Positions 16,080-25,095 of a stretch of 64,000 nt of DNA are shown piece by piece (position 1 is the stretch's first letter; the number at the start of each line of letters is the position of its first letter). Made by a program: the position numbers and the translations under genes. Source of the DNA: Streptomyces himalayensis subsp. himalayensis (GTDB taxonomy: Bacteria > Actinomycetota > Actinomycetes > Streptomycetales > Streptomycetaceae); assembly GCF_013778455.1 (NCBI RefSeq), contig NZ_JACEHE010000021.1, forward strand, positions 1 to 64,000, written 5' to 3'. Under the pieces are notes generated by a model. That model made no database searches. It was not told where the DNA came from and was given only the letters and a program-made list of their open reading frames with translations.

Positions 16080-16293
16080 CTTCTTCGGTCTCCTGGCAGT
16101 GGGGCGGCAAGGGGGCGGATCCCCGTGGCCGGTTACGGAACGAGGGTAATAGGGGTGCCGTGGGGTGAGGCGGGCCGGAAGCTGACAGACTGTCGCCCAC
16201 AGACGCAGGTCGACCCGATCCGGCCGGAGAACACCGGAATGCCGGCGGAAGACCAGCGGAAGACCCATCGGATACGACCACGGAGGCAGCGCG

Positions 16294-16614
16294 GTGTCGG
16301 ATGCCAGGACCCCTGCGCAGATCGAGGCGGACATCAGGCGCCGGCGTGAGCGGCTGGCCGAGACGCTCGATGAGATCGGGATGCGGGTGCACCCGAAGAC
16401 GATCGTCGGGGACGCCAAGGCGAAGGTCGTCTCCAGTGTCGACCACACCCTTGGGCGGGCGTTTGTCGGCGTCAACCGGGCCGTGAGCGATGTGCGGGCG
16501 CGGCTGGTGTCGGAGGAGGGGGCGCCGCGGCTGGAGCGGATCGTGCCGGTGGCGCTCGTCGTCGTCGGGGTCGTGGGGCTGCTGGCCATGAGCTCGCGCA
16601 GGCGGAAGCGCTGA
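16294..16614 (+). CDS. DUF3618 domain-containing membrane protein
   Basis: This 106-residue protein starts at GTG with GGAGG about 10 bases upstream. The N-terminal half, TPAQIEADIRRRRERLAETL followed by DEI, is the DUF3618 signature: a charged amphipathic helix. A single membrane segment near the C-terminus (VPVALVVVGVVGLLAM) is followed by SSRRRKR. The family often accompanies membrane-stress or phage-shock-like genes, but no biochemical role is established. Confidence 0.88.
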   Translation: MSDARTPAQIEADIRRRRERLAETLDEIGMRVHPKTIVGDAKAKVVSSVDHTLGRAFVGVNRAVSDVRARLVSEEGAPRLERIVPVALVVVGVVGLLAMSSRRRKR

Positions 16615-16658
16615 CCCCTCCGGGGTGCGGGCGGGTTGGAGACAGGTAGGTTCGGAGC

Positions 16659-17000
16659 GTGAGCGAGAAGAACCACCACGACAAGTTGCCCATCCGGATG
16701 CTGCACGACCGTGTGCTGGTGCGGCAGGACACCAGCGAGGGCGAGCGGCGTTCCGGCGGCGGCATCCTGATCCCCGCGACCGCGGCCGTCGGGCGACGGC
16801 TGGCCTGGGCCGAGGTGGTCGCGGTCGGGCAGAACGTGCGGACCGTGGAGCCGGGCGACCGGGTGTTGTACGACCCTGAGGACCGGGCCGAGGTCGAGGT
16901 GCGGGGCGTTGCGTACGTCCTGATGCGCGAGCGTGATCTGCACGCCGTGGCCGCGGACCGCTTCGAGGGCTCCGAGGACTCGACCGGGCTCTATCTCTGA
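16659..17000 (+). CDS. GroES-like co-chaperone, stand-alone
   Basis: This 113-residue protein of the Cpn10 fold has KLPIRMLHDRVLVRQD at the start, a mobile-loop-like region (GERRSGGGILIPATAA) and RTVEPGDRVLYDPED. It starts at GTG. It is longer at the C-terminus than true GroES, which ends soon after the ELLVLKEEDVLA block; here there is an extra tail DRFEGSEDSTGLYL. No groEL gene is near. This is the second, divergent GroES-type protein known in many Streptomyces genomes rather than the main chaperonin. Confidence 0.85.
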   Translation: MSEKNHHDKLPIRMLHDRVLVRQDTSEGERRSGGGILIPATAAVGRRLAWAEVVAVGQNVRTVEPGDRVLYDPEDRAEVEVRGVAYVLMRERDLHAVAADRFEGSEDSTGLYL

Positions 17001-17140
17001 GGGCTCGGCAGGGCTTGCCGGGGCTCTATCTCTGAGGGCTCGACCGGGCTCCGTCTCTGGAGGCTCGTCGGGCGCCGTCTCCGGAGGCTCGGCCAGGTTC
17101 CGCCTCTGGGGAGGGGGCTCGGCCGGGTTCCGTCTCTGGA
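16976..17140. repeat. array of six degenerate 24-35 bp units at a gene 3' end
   Basis: The units share GGCTCG, then CCGGGCTC or a variant, then the tail CCGTCTCTGG or TCTATCTCTGA. The first unit is the last eight codons and stop of the GroES-like gene. The others lie downstream with increasing divergence and variable length. There are no evenly sized spacers, so this is not a CRISPR array. Confidence 0.85.
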
Positions 17141-17179
17141 GTCCCGTTCTGTTCATGACCTGGCTCTGACTCCGACGTA

Positions 17180-17215
17180 ACGAGCCGCCGGCCCTGTCAC
17201 CGGTCGGCGGCTCGT
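17180..17215. terminator. bidirectional terminator
   Basis: ACGAGCCGCCG pairs with CGGCGGCTCGT around a 14-base loop, between the convergent GroES-like and penicillin-binding protein genes. Confidence 0.8.
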
Positions 17216-17221
17216 CAGCTC

Positions 17222-19768
17222 TCAGTCCCGCCCCGGAGGTGTGGCTCGGCCCTGCGGGCCGCCCGTGCCGCCGCCGTCCGTCGTGCCGCCCTGTGTGCCA
17301 CCTGCGGTCGGTGCCTGGGGCCGGATTTCTCCGGTGCCGCCCTGGGGCTGGCGGGGGCTCTGGGGCCGGGCCCCTCCGGTCGGCCCCGGGGTCTGTCCCT
17401 GCGGGGCACCCTGCGGCGCGCCCTGGGGCGGTGCCTGGGTGCGGCCCGCGGTCTGCCCCGGCTTCGGCGGCGTGCTGCCTTTCTTCTCGCCCTTCTTGTC
17501 GCCCTGTTTGTCTCCTGGCTTCTTGCTCGGCTTGGCCCCCGGCTTCTGGCCCTGCGCGCCCGGAAGGCCACCATTACGCCGGTACTGCTCCTGCGCGGCC
17601 CACTCCTCGTGGGGATCGCGATCGTGAGCGTTCGCGGCCAGCTCGAGGTCGAAGTCGTGGACGTCCTTGCCGACCAGCGCGGCCTCCGTGTACTGCGCCC
17701 AGACGCGCGCCGGGAAGCCGCCGCCACTGATGCGCTTCTGGCCGAGCGCTCCGTGCAGCGAGGTGTGTTCACCTGTGACCGGATTCTGGCCCATGATGGC
17801 CACGACCGTCGCGAGATCAGGTGTGTAACCCGCGAACCATGCCGCGGTGTCGTTCTCCGCGGTGCCCGTCTTGCCGGCGGCGGGGCGCCCGGCCGCCCGG
17901 GCGGCACGGCCGGTGCCGTCCTCGACGACGCTCCGCAGCATCCACGTCGTCGTGTCGGCGGACTCGCGGTAGACGGCCTGCCGGATGTGCTGGCGGGGCA
18001 GGTCGGTGGACTCGCCCTGCCTGGTGACCTTCTCGACGAGCGTGGCCGCGCTGTACCTGCCGTGGTTGGCGAGGGTCGAGTACGCCTGCGCCATGTCGAG
18101 GACGCTGGCGGTGGCCGTGCCCAGCGCGATGGACGGCGCCGCGCTCAGGTCGGGGGTGTTCTGGGGAATGCCGAGGTCGATGGCGGTCGACTTCACCCTG
18201 TCGGGGCCGACGTCGGCGGCCATCTGCGCGTAGACGGCGTTGACGGAGTTGTCGGTGGCCTCGCCTACGGTGATCGGGCCGTAGTTGACCTTGTCCTCGT
18301 TCTCGGGCGCGTAGGGCCTGCCCCGCCAGCCCTCCACGCGACGCTTGCTGTCGCCGTCGTAGATCGTGTTCGGTGTGATGGTGCGGCCGTCCTGGGTCCT
18401 GGACTCGTTCTCGACGGCCGCCGTGAACACGAAGGGCTTGAACGTCGAGCCGACCTGGTAGTCGCGACGCGTCGCGTTGTTGACGTACTGCTGGGTGTAG
18501 TCGATGCCGCCGTACATCGCGACGACCTTGCCGGTGTCGGGGTCGACGGACACGCCGCCCACGCGGACGTTGCGGTCCACGGGTCGGGCGTCCTTGTTCA
18601 CCTGGGACATCACCTGGTCGTCCACGGCGTCGACGAAGGCCTGCTGCTCCTTCTTCTCGATCGTGGTGGTGATCCGGTAGCCGCCGACGGACTCCAGGGC
18701 CTCCTCGTCGAGGACCTTGTGGCTGATGAGGTACTCCTTGACGGCCTGCACGATGTAGCCGCGCTGCCCGGACATCCCGGCGGCGGGCTTGGCCTCGCGG
18801 GGGACGGGGAAGCGCATGGCGGTGCGCTCGGCGGGGGTGAGCCAGTTCTCCTTGACCATGCCGTCCAGGACGTAGTTCCAGCGGGCGACGGCCCTGGTCA
18901 TGTTCTGGGGGTTGGCCACGACGTCGTAGGCGCTAGGCGCGTTGAGGAGGGTGGCGAGGTAGGCGCCCTGCCTCGTGTCGAGGTCCTCCACGTCGACGCC
19001 GTAGTAGGCCTGGGCGGCGGCCTGGATACCGTAGGCGTTGCGGCCGAAGTAACTTGTGTTCAGATAGCCCTCGAGGATCTGGTCCTTGCTCGCCTCGTTG
19101 TCGAGTTTGATCGAGATGAAGAACTCCTTGAACTTCCGGGTGACCGTCTGCTCCTGGCCCAGGTAGTAGTTCTTGACGTACTGCTGGGTGATGGTCGAGC
19201 CGGACTGCTTGCCCTTGCCGATGAGGGTGTTCCAGGCGCCGCGGATCATCGCCGCGGGATCGACCGCGGGCTCGGAGTAGAAGTCCCGGTCCTCGGCCGC
19301 GAGAACGGCGTGCTGCACGGTCTTGGGGATGCTCGCGAGCGTCACGTTCTCGCGGTTGACCTCGCCGTCGCGGGCGAGCTGGGAGCCGTCGGAGTACAGA
19401 TAGACGTTGCTCTGCGCGACCGCGGCGGCGTTGGCGGGCGGGATGTGGACGAGCAGGTAGCCGGCGAGGAAGCCGCCGATGCAGAGCAGTGCCAGGCCGA
19501 GGAAGCCACCGAGGACCGTGCGCCCGGTGGGGACGGCCCGGCGCCAGCCGGTGCGCTCTGGCTGCTCGGGGCCGTCGGGCTTCGAGGGTCTTGCCGGCCG
19601 CTTGCCGGGATGGCGCGTGGCGGCCCCGAGCCGGCCGGAGGCGCCGCCCAGAACCAGGGCCGCGCCGCTGCCTGCGGCGGCCGGGCCCGCGGCGGGGGCC
19701 TTGGGCGTTGCCGGCCCGGCGTCGTGCGGCGCCCAGCCTCCCTTGCTCTGCTGCGGCTCGTCGCTCAT
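17222..19768 (-). CDS. class A penicillin-binding protein
   Basis: This 848-residue bifunctional peptidoglycan synthase has a cytoplasmic Pro/Ala-rich N-terminus (1-80) and one membrane anchor (about 84-107). A GT51 transglycosylase domain (about 115-330) has the catalytic Glu159 in AAEDRDFYSEP and the STITQQYVKN block. A transpeptidase domain (about 365-690) follows, with Ser441 in STFK, SVN at 508-510 and KTGT at 633-636. The last 120 or so residues are Gln/Pro/Gly-rich and low-complexity, a common extracellular tail in streptomycete PBPs. It polymerises glycan strands and cross-links them outside the membrane. The start is set at MSDEPQQ, since residues upstream look non-coding. Confidence 0.95.
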   Translation of the reverse strand: MSDEPQQSKGGWAPHDAGPATPKAPAAGPAAAGSGAALVLGGASGRLGAATRHPGKRPARPSKPDGPEQPERTGWRRAVPTGRTVLGGFLGLALLCIGGFLAGYLLVHIPPANAAAVAQSNVYLYSDGSQLARDGEVNRENVTLASIPKTVQHAVLAAEDRDFYSEPAVDPAAMIRGAWNTLIGKGKQSGSTITQQYVKNYYLGQEQTVTRKFKEFFISIKLDNEASKDQILEGYLNTSYFGRNAYGIQAAAQAYYGVDVEDLDTRQGAYLATLLNAPSAYDVVANPQNMTRAVARWNYVLDGMVKENWLTPAERTAMRFPVPREAKPAAGMSGQRGYIVQAVKEYLISHKVLDEEALESVGGYRITTTIEKKEQQAFVDAVDDQVMSQVNKDARPVDRNVRVGGVSVDPDTGKVVAMYGGIDYTQQYVNNATRRDYQVGSTFKPFVFTAAVENESRTQDGRTITPNTIYDGDSKRRVEGWRGRPYAPENEDKVNYGPITVGEATDNSVNAVYAQMAADVGPDRVKSTAIDLGIPQNTPDLSAAPSIALGTATASVLDMAQAYSTLANHGRYSAATLVEKVTRQGESTDLPRQHIRQAVYRESADTTTWMLRSVVEDGTGRAARAAGRPAAGKTGTAENDTAAWFAGYTPDLATVVAIMGQNPVTGEHTSLHGALGQKRISGGGFPARVWAQYTEAALVGKDVHDFDLELAANAHDRDPHEEWAAQEQYRRNGGLPGAQGQKPGAKPSKKPGDKQGDKKGEKKGSTPPKPGQTAGRTQAPPQGAPQGAPQGQTPGPTGGARPQSPRQPQGGTGEIRPQAPTAGGTQGGTTDGGGTGGPQGRATPPGRD

Positions 19769-19997
19769 TTTCTGCCGTACTCCCGTTTCACGTCGTACGC
19801 CCCCTTGCATACTCCTTTGCACACTTTCGCATCATGCGTTCCGCGTCGTGGTGTGGCGCGCACCGCGCGCCGTAATCAAGTGGCAGGCACGCGCGTATGC
19901 CCGTTAGGCTCTTGCACTTTGGCCCGGAACACCCGGAACGGGCTGGTCGGAGACCGGTCGGCCGCCGGACGGGCACGGCGCTCGGGGGAGGTTCTTC

Positions 19998-20807
19998 GTG
20001 GGGCAGGGGCGGTTGTACGCGGCTGTCGCGGTGAGCGGTTTCCGGCGGCACGCGACGTACCGAGTGGCCACGGCTGCAGGGGTGTTCACCAATACCGTCT
20101 TCGGTTTCGTCCTGGCGTACACCTACATCGCGCTCTGGGACGAGCGGCCGGGACTCGGCGGGTACGACCAGGCGCAGGCCCTCACTTATGTGTGGCTGTG
20201 TCAGGGGCTGCATGCGACGGTGGCCGCGATGGGCCGCGGCATGGAGGTGGAGCTGATCGGGCGGATCCGTACGGGCGACATCGCCGTCGATCTGTACCGG
20301 CCGGCCGATCTGCAGACGTGGTGGCTGGCGGGCGATGTGGGGCGGGCCGTGTTCCATCTGCTCGGCCGGGGCTTCGTGCCGATGGCGTTCGGTGCGCTCC
20401 TGTTCGACCTGGCGGTTCCGTCGGATCCGCTGACGTGGCTGGCCTTCCTGGTCGCCGTCGCGCTCGGAGTGGTCGTCAGTTTCGCGATCCGCTACCTGGT
20501 GGCGCTGTCCGCGTTCTGGCTGATGGACGGCGCGGGAGCGGCACAGATGTCGGCGCTGGCCGGGATCTTCTTCTCGGGGCTGCTGCTGCCGCTGAACGTC
20601 TTTCCGGGCGCGCTCGGCGAGATCGCGCGTGCTCTTCCGTGGTCGGCGCTGCTGCAGATGCCCGCCGACGTCTTCCTGGGCGAGCGCACGGGCGTCGGCC
20701 TGCTGGAGACGTACGCGTTCCAGGGGGCCTGGGCGGTGGCGCTGCTGGCGGCCGGGCGTCTGGTGCAGTCGGCGGCGACGAGGCGAGTGGTGGTGCAGGG
20801 TGGGTGA
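19998..20807 (+). CDS. ABC-2 type transporter permease
   Basis: This 269-residue integral membrane protein has about six helices. It is the first permease of a three-gene exporter with the next two frames. It starts at GTG with GGGGGAGG nine bases upstream. The pattern GRIRTGDIAVDLYRPADLQ between the second and third helices is typical of the ABC-2 permeases paired with an ATPase that has LSLGQRMR. The substrate is unknown. Its stop overlaps the next start by eight bases, implying coupled translation. It is divergent from the PBP gene. Confidence 0.85.
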   Translation: MGQGRLYAAVAVSGFRRHATYRVATAAGVFTNTVFGFVLAYTYIALWDERPGLGGYDQAQALTYVWLCQGLHATVAAMGRGMEVELIGRIRTGDIAVDLYRPADLQTWWLAGDVGRAVFHLLGRGFVPMAFGALLFDLAVPSDPLTWLAFLVAVALGVVVSFAIRYLVALSAFWLMDGAGAAQMSALAGIFFSGLLLPLNVFPGALGEIARALPWSALLQMPADVFLGERTGVGLLETYAFQGAWAVALLAAGRLVQSAATRRVVVQGG

Positions 20808-21693
20808 GGTTGCTGCCGGGGCGGACGAGCGGCGTACGGACGGCGTGGGTCCGGTGACGGACGGAATCCGCGGCCAGGCCGGTTCGCGGCTCATGGACGG
20901 GCTGCGCGCCTACCGCATGATCGCCGCGATGTGGATCCGCTCCACGATGGCGTACCGCGCGTCGTTCGCGATGACCGTGGTCACGGACTTCGCAGTGACC
21001 GCGCTGGACTTCGCCGCGATCCTGTTGATGTTCTCGCAGGTCGACGTGCTCGGCGGCTATACGCTGCCCGAGGTCGCCCTCCTCTACGGCACGGCGGGCA
21101 TCTCGCTCGGCCTTGCCGACCTGGCACTGGGGTCGATCGAGCAACTGGGGCTGCGGGTGCGGGACGGCACGCTGGACACGCTGCTGGTGCGTCCGGCGCC
21201 GGTGCTCGCGCAGATCGCCGCGGACCGCTTCGCGCTGCGCCGCCTCGGCCGGCTCACGCAGGGGCTGCTGGTCCTCGGGTACGCGCTGGTCGTCCTCGAC
21301 ATCGCCTGGACGCCGCTGAAGGTGCTGCTGATTCCGCTGATGGTGCTGAGCGGGGCCGCCATCTTCGCGGCAGTGTTCGTGGCAGGCGCGGCCTTCCAGT
21401 TCTTCGCGCAGGACGCCGCCGAGGTCCAGAGCTCCTTCACCTATGGCGGAAACACGCTCCTGCGGTACCCGCCGACTGTCTTCTCCAAGGACCTGGTGCG
21501 CGGTGTCACCTTCGTCATGCCGCTGGCCTTCGTCAACTGGCTGCCCGCGCTGTACGTGCTGGGGCGGCCCTATCCGCTGGATCTGCCGCAGTGGCTGGCG
21601 TTCGCGTCGCCGCTGGTGGCCGCCGTGTGCTGCGCGCTGGCCGGGGCGGCATGGCGCGTGGGACTTCGTTCGTACCGGAGCACGGGGAGTTGA
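20800..21693 (+). CDS. ABC-2 type transporter permease
   Basis: This is the second permease of the exporter, about 297 residues if the overlapping GTG at 20800 is used, or 266 from the ATG at 20893. The first helix pair follows RSTMAYRASFAMTVVTDF. The loop LRVRDGTLDTLLVRPAPVLAQ corresponds to the RIRTGDIAVDLYRPAD loop of its partner, showing paralogy. The family is the EcsB/ABC-2 'YvfS-like' group found as two unequal permeases beside one ATPase. I favour 20800 because the eight-base overlap with the upstream gene is typical of coupling, but the homologous region begins nearer 20893. Confidence 0.8.
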   Translation: MGEVAAGADERRTDGVGPVTDGIRGQAGSRLMDGLRAYRMIAAMWIRSTMAYRASFAMTVVTDFAVTALDFAAILLMFSQVDVLGGYTLPEVALLYGTAGISLGLADLALGSIEQLGLRVRDGTLDTLLVRPAPVLAQIAADRFALRRLGRLTQGLLVLGYALVVLDIAWTPLKVLLIPLMVLSGAAIFAAVFVAGAAFQFFAQDAAEVQSSFTYGGNTLLRYPPTVFSKDLVRGVTFVMPLAFVNWLPALYVLGRPYPLDLPQWLAFASPLVAAVCCALAGAAWRVGLRSYRSTGS

Positions 21694-21696
21694 GCC

Positions 21697-22710
21697 GTGA
21701 ACGACAGCAGTGACGTGAGAGACGAGGAGTTCATCCGCCTCGACGGTGTCGAGAAGGTCTTCGACGTACGCCGCAGAACCGGCTTCCTGCGTCGCGAGAA
21801 GCACCAGGTGCGCGCCGTCGACTCGATCTCCTTCAGGGTGGCGCGCGGTGAGATGGTCGGCTATATCGGGCCGAACGGCGCCGGGAAGTCGACGACGATC
21901 AAGATGCTGACCGGGATCCTCACGCCCAGCGGCGGCCGGCTGCGCGTCGCGGGCATCGACCCCTCGCGGGAGCGCACGAGGCTGGCGCAGCGGATCGGCG
22001 TCGTGTTCGGGCAGCGCACCACGTTGTGGTGGGACCTGCCGCTCATCGACTCGTACCGGCTGATGCACCGCATGTACCGCATCCCCGACGCCCGATACCG
22101 CGCCAACCTCGACCGCTGCATCGAACTCCTCGACATGAGCGAGCTGTTGGAGGTCCCCGTACGGCAGCTGTCTCTCGGGCAGCGCATGCGCGGCGACATC
22201 GCGGCCGCCCTGCTCCACGACCCGGACGTGCTCTACCTCGACGAGCCGACCATCGGTCTCGACGTGGTCAGCAAGGCGAAAGTACGGGAGTTCCTGCGCG
22301 AGTTGAACGCCGAGCGGGGCACGACCGTGCTGCTCACCACCCACGATCTGACCGACATCGAGCAGCTGTGCCGGCGCGTGATGGTCATCGACCACGGGCG
22401 GCTGATGTACGACGGTGCGCTGTCCGGGCTGCACGAGGTGGGGGAGAGCGAGCGGACGCTGGTGGTCGATCTGGAGCGCGAGCTGCCGCCGATCGACCTC
22501 GGCCCGTCGGCGCGCGTGGTGAGGGTCGAAGGGCCGCGCCAGTGGCTGGCGTTCCCCGCATCCGAGTCTGCGGCTCCGCTCGTGGCGCGGGTCGCGGCGG
22601 ACTATCCGCTGGTGGATCTGTCCGTGCGGGAGCCCGACATCGAGGCCGTCATCGCAAACATGTACGCAAGTGGCGGCGACCTCCTGCAACCGCAGGCCGG
22701 GAACTCGTAG
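21697..22710 (+). CDS. ABC transporter ATP-binding protein
   Basis: This 337-residue ATPase drives the exporter formed with the two preceding permeases; it starts three bases after the second. It has Walker A GPNGAGKST (about 58-66), a Q-loop in VVFGQRTTLWWDLPL, signature LSLGQRMRGD, Walker B VLYLDEPTIGLD and the switch His in LLTTHDLTDIE. The WWDLP insert and the C-terminal domain ending IEAVIANMY are typical of the ATPases that pair with two ABC-2 permeases. Substrate is unknown. Confidence 0.92.
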   Translation: MNDSSDVRDEEFIRLDGVEKVFDVRRRTGFLRREKHQVRAVDSISFRVARGEMVGYIGPNGAGKSTTIKMLTGILTPSGGRLRVAGIDPSRERTRLAQRIGVVFGQRTTLWWDLPLIDSYRLMHRMYRIPDARYRANLDRCIELLDMSELLEVPVRQLSLGQRMRGDIAAALLHDPDVLYLDEPTIGLDVVSKAKVREFLRELNAERGTTVLLTTHDLTDIEQLCRRVMVIDHGRLMYDGALSGLHEVGESERTLVVDLERELPPIDLGPSARVVRVEGPRQWLAFPASESAAPLVARVAADYPLVDLSVREPDIEAVIANMYASGGDLLQPQAGNS

Positions 22711-22720
22711 GCTGATCTGT

Positions 22721-23449
22721 ATGACGGACGCTGTGCCTTCTCCCGGGGCGACCCCAGGACCTCAGGACCCCGACCTGCGAGCCTCCGACGCCGACCGTGA
22801 GCGGGTCGCCGAACACCTCAGGGACGCGCTGGCCGAGGGCCGGCTCGACATGGCGGAGTTCGAGGAGCGGCTGGAGGCCACCTACAACGCCCGTACGTAC
22901 GGGGAGTTGGTGCCCCTCACACGCGACCTTCCGACGGGCGCGGTGGCGGTGCCGCTCACCAAGGCGCCTGCCAATTCGCCTGCGGTGACGGGTGACTGGG
23001 CTTCGCGGATCGGCGGCGAGGGCACGTCCTCGTGGGCCGTGGCGATCATGGCGGGGTTCCAGCGCAAGGGGCACTGGACCGTGCCGCGGCGCTTCACGTC
23101 GTTCGCGTTCTGGGGCGGCGGCGAGATCGATCTGCGCGAGGCGCGGTTCGCGGAGCGCGAGGTCGTGATCAACTGCATCGCGATCATGGGCGGTATGACG
23201 GTGATCGTGCCCCCCGGAGTCGAGGTCGCCGTGCGCGGCATCGGCATCATGGGCGGCTTCGACCAGCGCGAAGAGGGGGCGCCCGCCGACCCCGGCGCCC
23301 CGCGCGTCATCGTGACGGGCCTCGCCTTCTGGGGCGGTGTCGGCGTCGTACGAAAGATCACCCGCGCCGAGAAGCAGCGCCTCAAGGAGGAACGCCGCCG
23401 CGAGAAGCTGGAGCGGAAGGCGGCGCGGCGGGAGGAGTTGGGGGACTAA
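22721..23449 (+). CDS. DUF1707 domain-containing protein
   Basis: This 242-residue protein begins with a DUF1707 module (about 17-65: LRASDADRERVAEHLRDALA, GRLDMAEFEERLEATYNARTYGEL), a short actinobacterial helical domain often found at the start of membrane or regulatory proteins. The rest (about 105-225) resembles the LiaF-like cell-envelope response domain: FWGGGEIDLREARF, INCIAIMGGMTVIVPPGVEV and RVIVTGLAFWGGV. No membrane segment is seen. The C-terminus is very basic and Lys/Arg/Glu-rich. It starts ten bases after the exporter ATPase and is probably in the same operon, which hints at an envelope-stress role for both. Confidence 0.85.
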   Translation: MTDAVPSPGATPGPQDPDLRASDADRERVAEHLRDALAEGRLDMAEFEERLEATYNARTYGELVPLTRDLPTGAVAVPLTKAPANSPAVTGDWASRIGGEGTSSWAVAIMAGFQRKGHWTVPRRFTSFAFWGGGEIDLREARFAEREVVINCIAIMGGMTVIVPPGVEVAVRGIGIMGGFDQREEGAPADPGAPRVIVTGLAFWGGVGVVRKITRAEKQRLKEERRREKLERKAARREELGD

Positions 23450-23456
23450 GCGGTGC

Positions 23457-24578
23457 TCAGCGGTGCCGGGCGGCGTCGATGCGCCGGTTCGGATGCATCG
23501 CCCGCCCGTCAGTGAGGTTGTTGCCCCAAAGGGAAGCGTCGTCGCTCTTGAGACTGGGGACCCCGCCGTAGGTGCCGCCGTCCGCGGTCACCAGCGGGGC
23601 GGAGAGCTGGTCCTCCAGCAGACCGTCGCGGACCTCGGTGATCGTGCTGTCGTGGTCGGTCTTGCCGGGCTTGAATGTCTTGCCCTCGATCGCCGCCTTC
23701 AGGTAGTAGAGGGCGTACTTGGCGTAGAGCTCGACGGGCTGGGAGACCGTGGCGTCGATCTTGCCCTCGGCGATGTCCTTGAGCTCTTGGGGGATGCCGT
23801 CGTTCGAGACCACGAACACATGCCTCTTGTCCTCCGGGCCGAACAGCAGACCCTGCTGGTTGAGCACCTGCAGGGTGCCGGAGAGCGCGAAGCTGGCCTG
23901 CATGTAGACGCCCTTGATGTCCGGGTGGGCGGTGAAAGCCGCCTGCAGCTTCTGCCGCGCGACCGTCCTGTCCCAGTTGGTCGCCTCGCCGAAGACCTTG
24001 ATCTTGGGGTAGTTCTTCTTCATACAGTCGTTGAAGCCCTCGGTGCGGTCCCGGCCGTTGATCGAGGCAAGGTCGCCCTGGAGCATGACGACCTTGCCCT
24101 CACCGCCGAGCTTCGCGCCGAGGAAGCGGCAGGCCTTCTCGCCGAAGGCGCGGTTGTCGGCGCGTACGACCATGTAGACGTCGCCGGCGTCGGGACGGGT
24201 GTCCACGGTGACCACGGGGATCTTCTGCGCGGCCATCTGCTGGAGGGTGGGCGCGATCGCGGCGGTGTCCTGCGGGGCCATCGCGACGCCCTTCACTCCG
24301 TGGCTGATGAACGTCTGTGCGTTGGCGGCGAGTTTGGCCACGTCGTTGTGCGAGTTGGTGGTCTTCAGCTCCAGGCCGAGCTCCTTGGCGAACTGCGGGG
24401 TGTACTTGATGTAGGACTGCCAGAAGTCGGTGTCGGAACGGGGGTAGTCGACGCCCACCAAGGCACCGTCCGTGTCGGCCATCGGGTCGCCACCGGAGCC
24501 GCCGCAGGCGCTGAGCGCGGTGACGGCGAGGGCGGTGACGACGCCCAGACAGGAAAATCCAAGGCGTCTGGTCTTCAC
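23457..24578 (-). CDS. sugar-binding lipoprotein of an ABC importer, orphan
   Basis: This 373-residue periplasmic-binding protein of type I (ribose/galactose-like) starts at GTG with GGAG nine bases upstream. The lipobox LSAC follows a hydrophobic signal. Domain landmarks are GVDYPRSDTDFWQSY, ANAQTFISHGVKGVAMAPQD, IPVVTVDTRPDAGDV and VFVVSNDGIPQELKDIAEGK. Such proteins feed an ATPase and a permease, but neither is adjacent. The only neighbour on the same strand is a broken SDR gene, so the rest of an uptake operon has probably been lost. Confidence 0.88.
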   Translation of the reverse strand: MKTRRLGFSCLGVVTALAVTALSACGGSGGDPMADTDGALVGVDYPRSDTDFWQSYIKYTPQFAKELGLELKTTNSHNDVAKLAANAQTFISHGVKGVAMAPQDTAAIAPTLQQMAAQKIPVVTVDTRPDAGDVYMVVRADNRAFGEKACRFLGAKLGGEGKVVMLQGDLASINGRDRTEGFNDCMKKNYPKIKVFGEATNWDRTVARQKLQAAFTAHPDIKGVYMQASFALSGTLQVLNQQGLLFGPEDKRHVFVVSNDGIPQELKDIAEGKIDATVSQPVELYAKYALYYLKAAIEGKTFKPGKTDHDSTITEVRDGLLEDQLSAPLVTADGGTYGGVPSLKSDDASLWGNNLTDGRAMHPNRRIDAARHR

Positions 24579-24634
24579 GGCTGGTTCTCCTTGCGGACGG
24601 TTTCGCGCGGGAGCGTCAGGCGCGGGGCGGCCCC

Positions 24635-24973
24635 TCAGCCGGTGCATACCGCCGTCGACAGCGAGATCAGTACGGGTGGTGGAACCGGAGAGCGGGCTCG
24701 CGAGGTACGCGCCGGCGGCGGCGACCTCGTCGACGGTGACCAGTCGGCCCATCGGCTGGCGGTTACGGCCACGTCGGCCACGTCGGTCACGTCGGCCACG
24801 TCGGCCACGTCGGCCGGTACGCCGACCAGCGGTGCGGGCATGTCGTCGGGCTCGAGGCCGACGCCGGCGACACGGGCCCCGCGGGCGGCGGGCAGCCGCG
24901 CCGTGGGCGGTCCGATCCCGGATGCGCCACCGGTCACCACTGCCGTCAGCCCGGCGAATTCCGACGCGTTCAT
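24635..24973 (-). pseudogene. short-chain dehydrogenase/reductase, internally deleted
   Basis: The N-terminal part, from ATG at 24973 with a GGAGG site, reads MNASEFAGLTAVVTGGASGIG, the dinucleotide-binding start of an SDR, with a normal TGGxSGIG motif. After a repetitive stretch, the sequence continues in another frame with MGRLVTVDEVAAAGAYLASP and LAVDGGMH, the conserved C-terminus of the same family. The central catalytic region with Ser, Tyr-x3-Lys is absent, so an internal deletion of roughly 450 bases has removed it. It lies just upstream of the orphan sugar-binding protein gene and was probably once in its operon. Confidence 0.8.
24768..24814. repeat. 9-bp minisatellite inside the SDR remnant
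   Basis: The unit CGTCGGCCA (with one GTCA variant) is repeated about five times. On the minus strand it encodes alternating Asp-Val-Ala/Thr. It lies at the deletion junction of the SDR pseudogene and may mark a slippage or recombination point. Confidence 0.8.
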
Positions 24974-24998
24974 GCGGTTGCCTCCGTGTTCCACACTA

Positions 24999-25095
24999 GG
25001 CCTGTCCGGCGGATCACGGGCGGAGCCATAAGCGGATCGCGGCGACAGTGACGGTGCCGTGGAAGACGTAGGCGCGCTTGATGCCCCACGCGCCT
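24999..25095 (-). mobile_element. insertion-sequence remnant, transposase C-terminus
   Basis: On the minus strand a short frame ends GIKRAYVFHGTVTVAAIRLWL followed by Arg-Pro and TGA at 25014-25016, which resembles the C-terminal strand-helix of IS4/IS5-type transposases. The stop runs into GGCCTGTCCGGCGGATCA, which looks like an IS terminal inverted repeat of a type common in Streptomyces. The other end of the element is not present. The remnant sits directly upstream of the broken SDR gene. Confidence 0.5.

Noticed and set aside
16976..17140. Possible CRISPR array
   Set aside because: Units vary in length and abut without unique spacers, and no cas gene is present; it is a degenerate tandem repeat.
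17609..20857. Very long plus-strand open frame (over 1000 codons) opposite the penicillin-binding protein gene
   Set aside because: It is antisense to a gene with clear catalytic motifs and its product is low-complexity Arg/Asp/Val/Gly sequence, a normal side effect of high GC.
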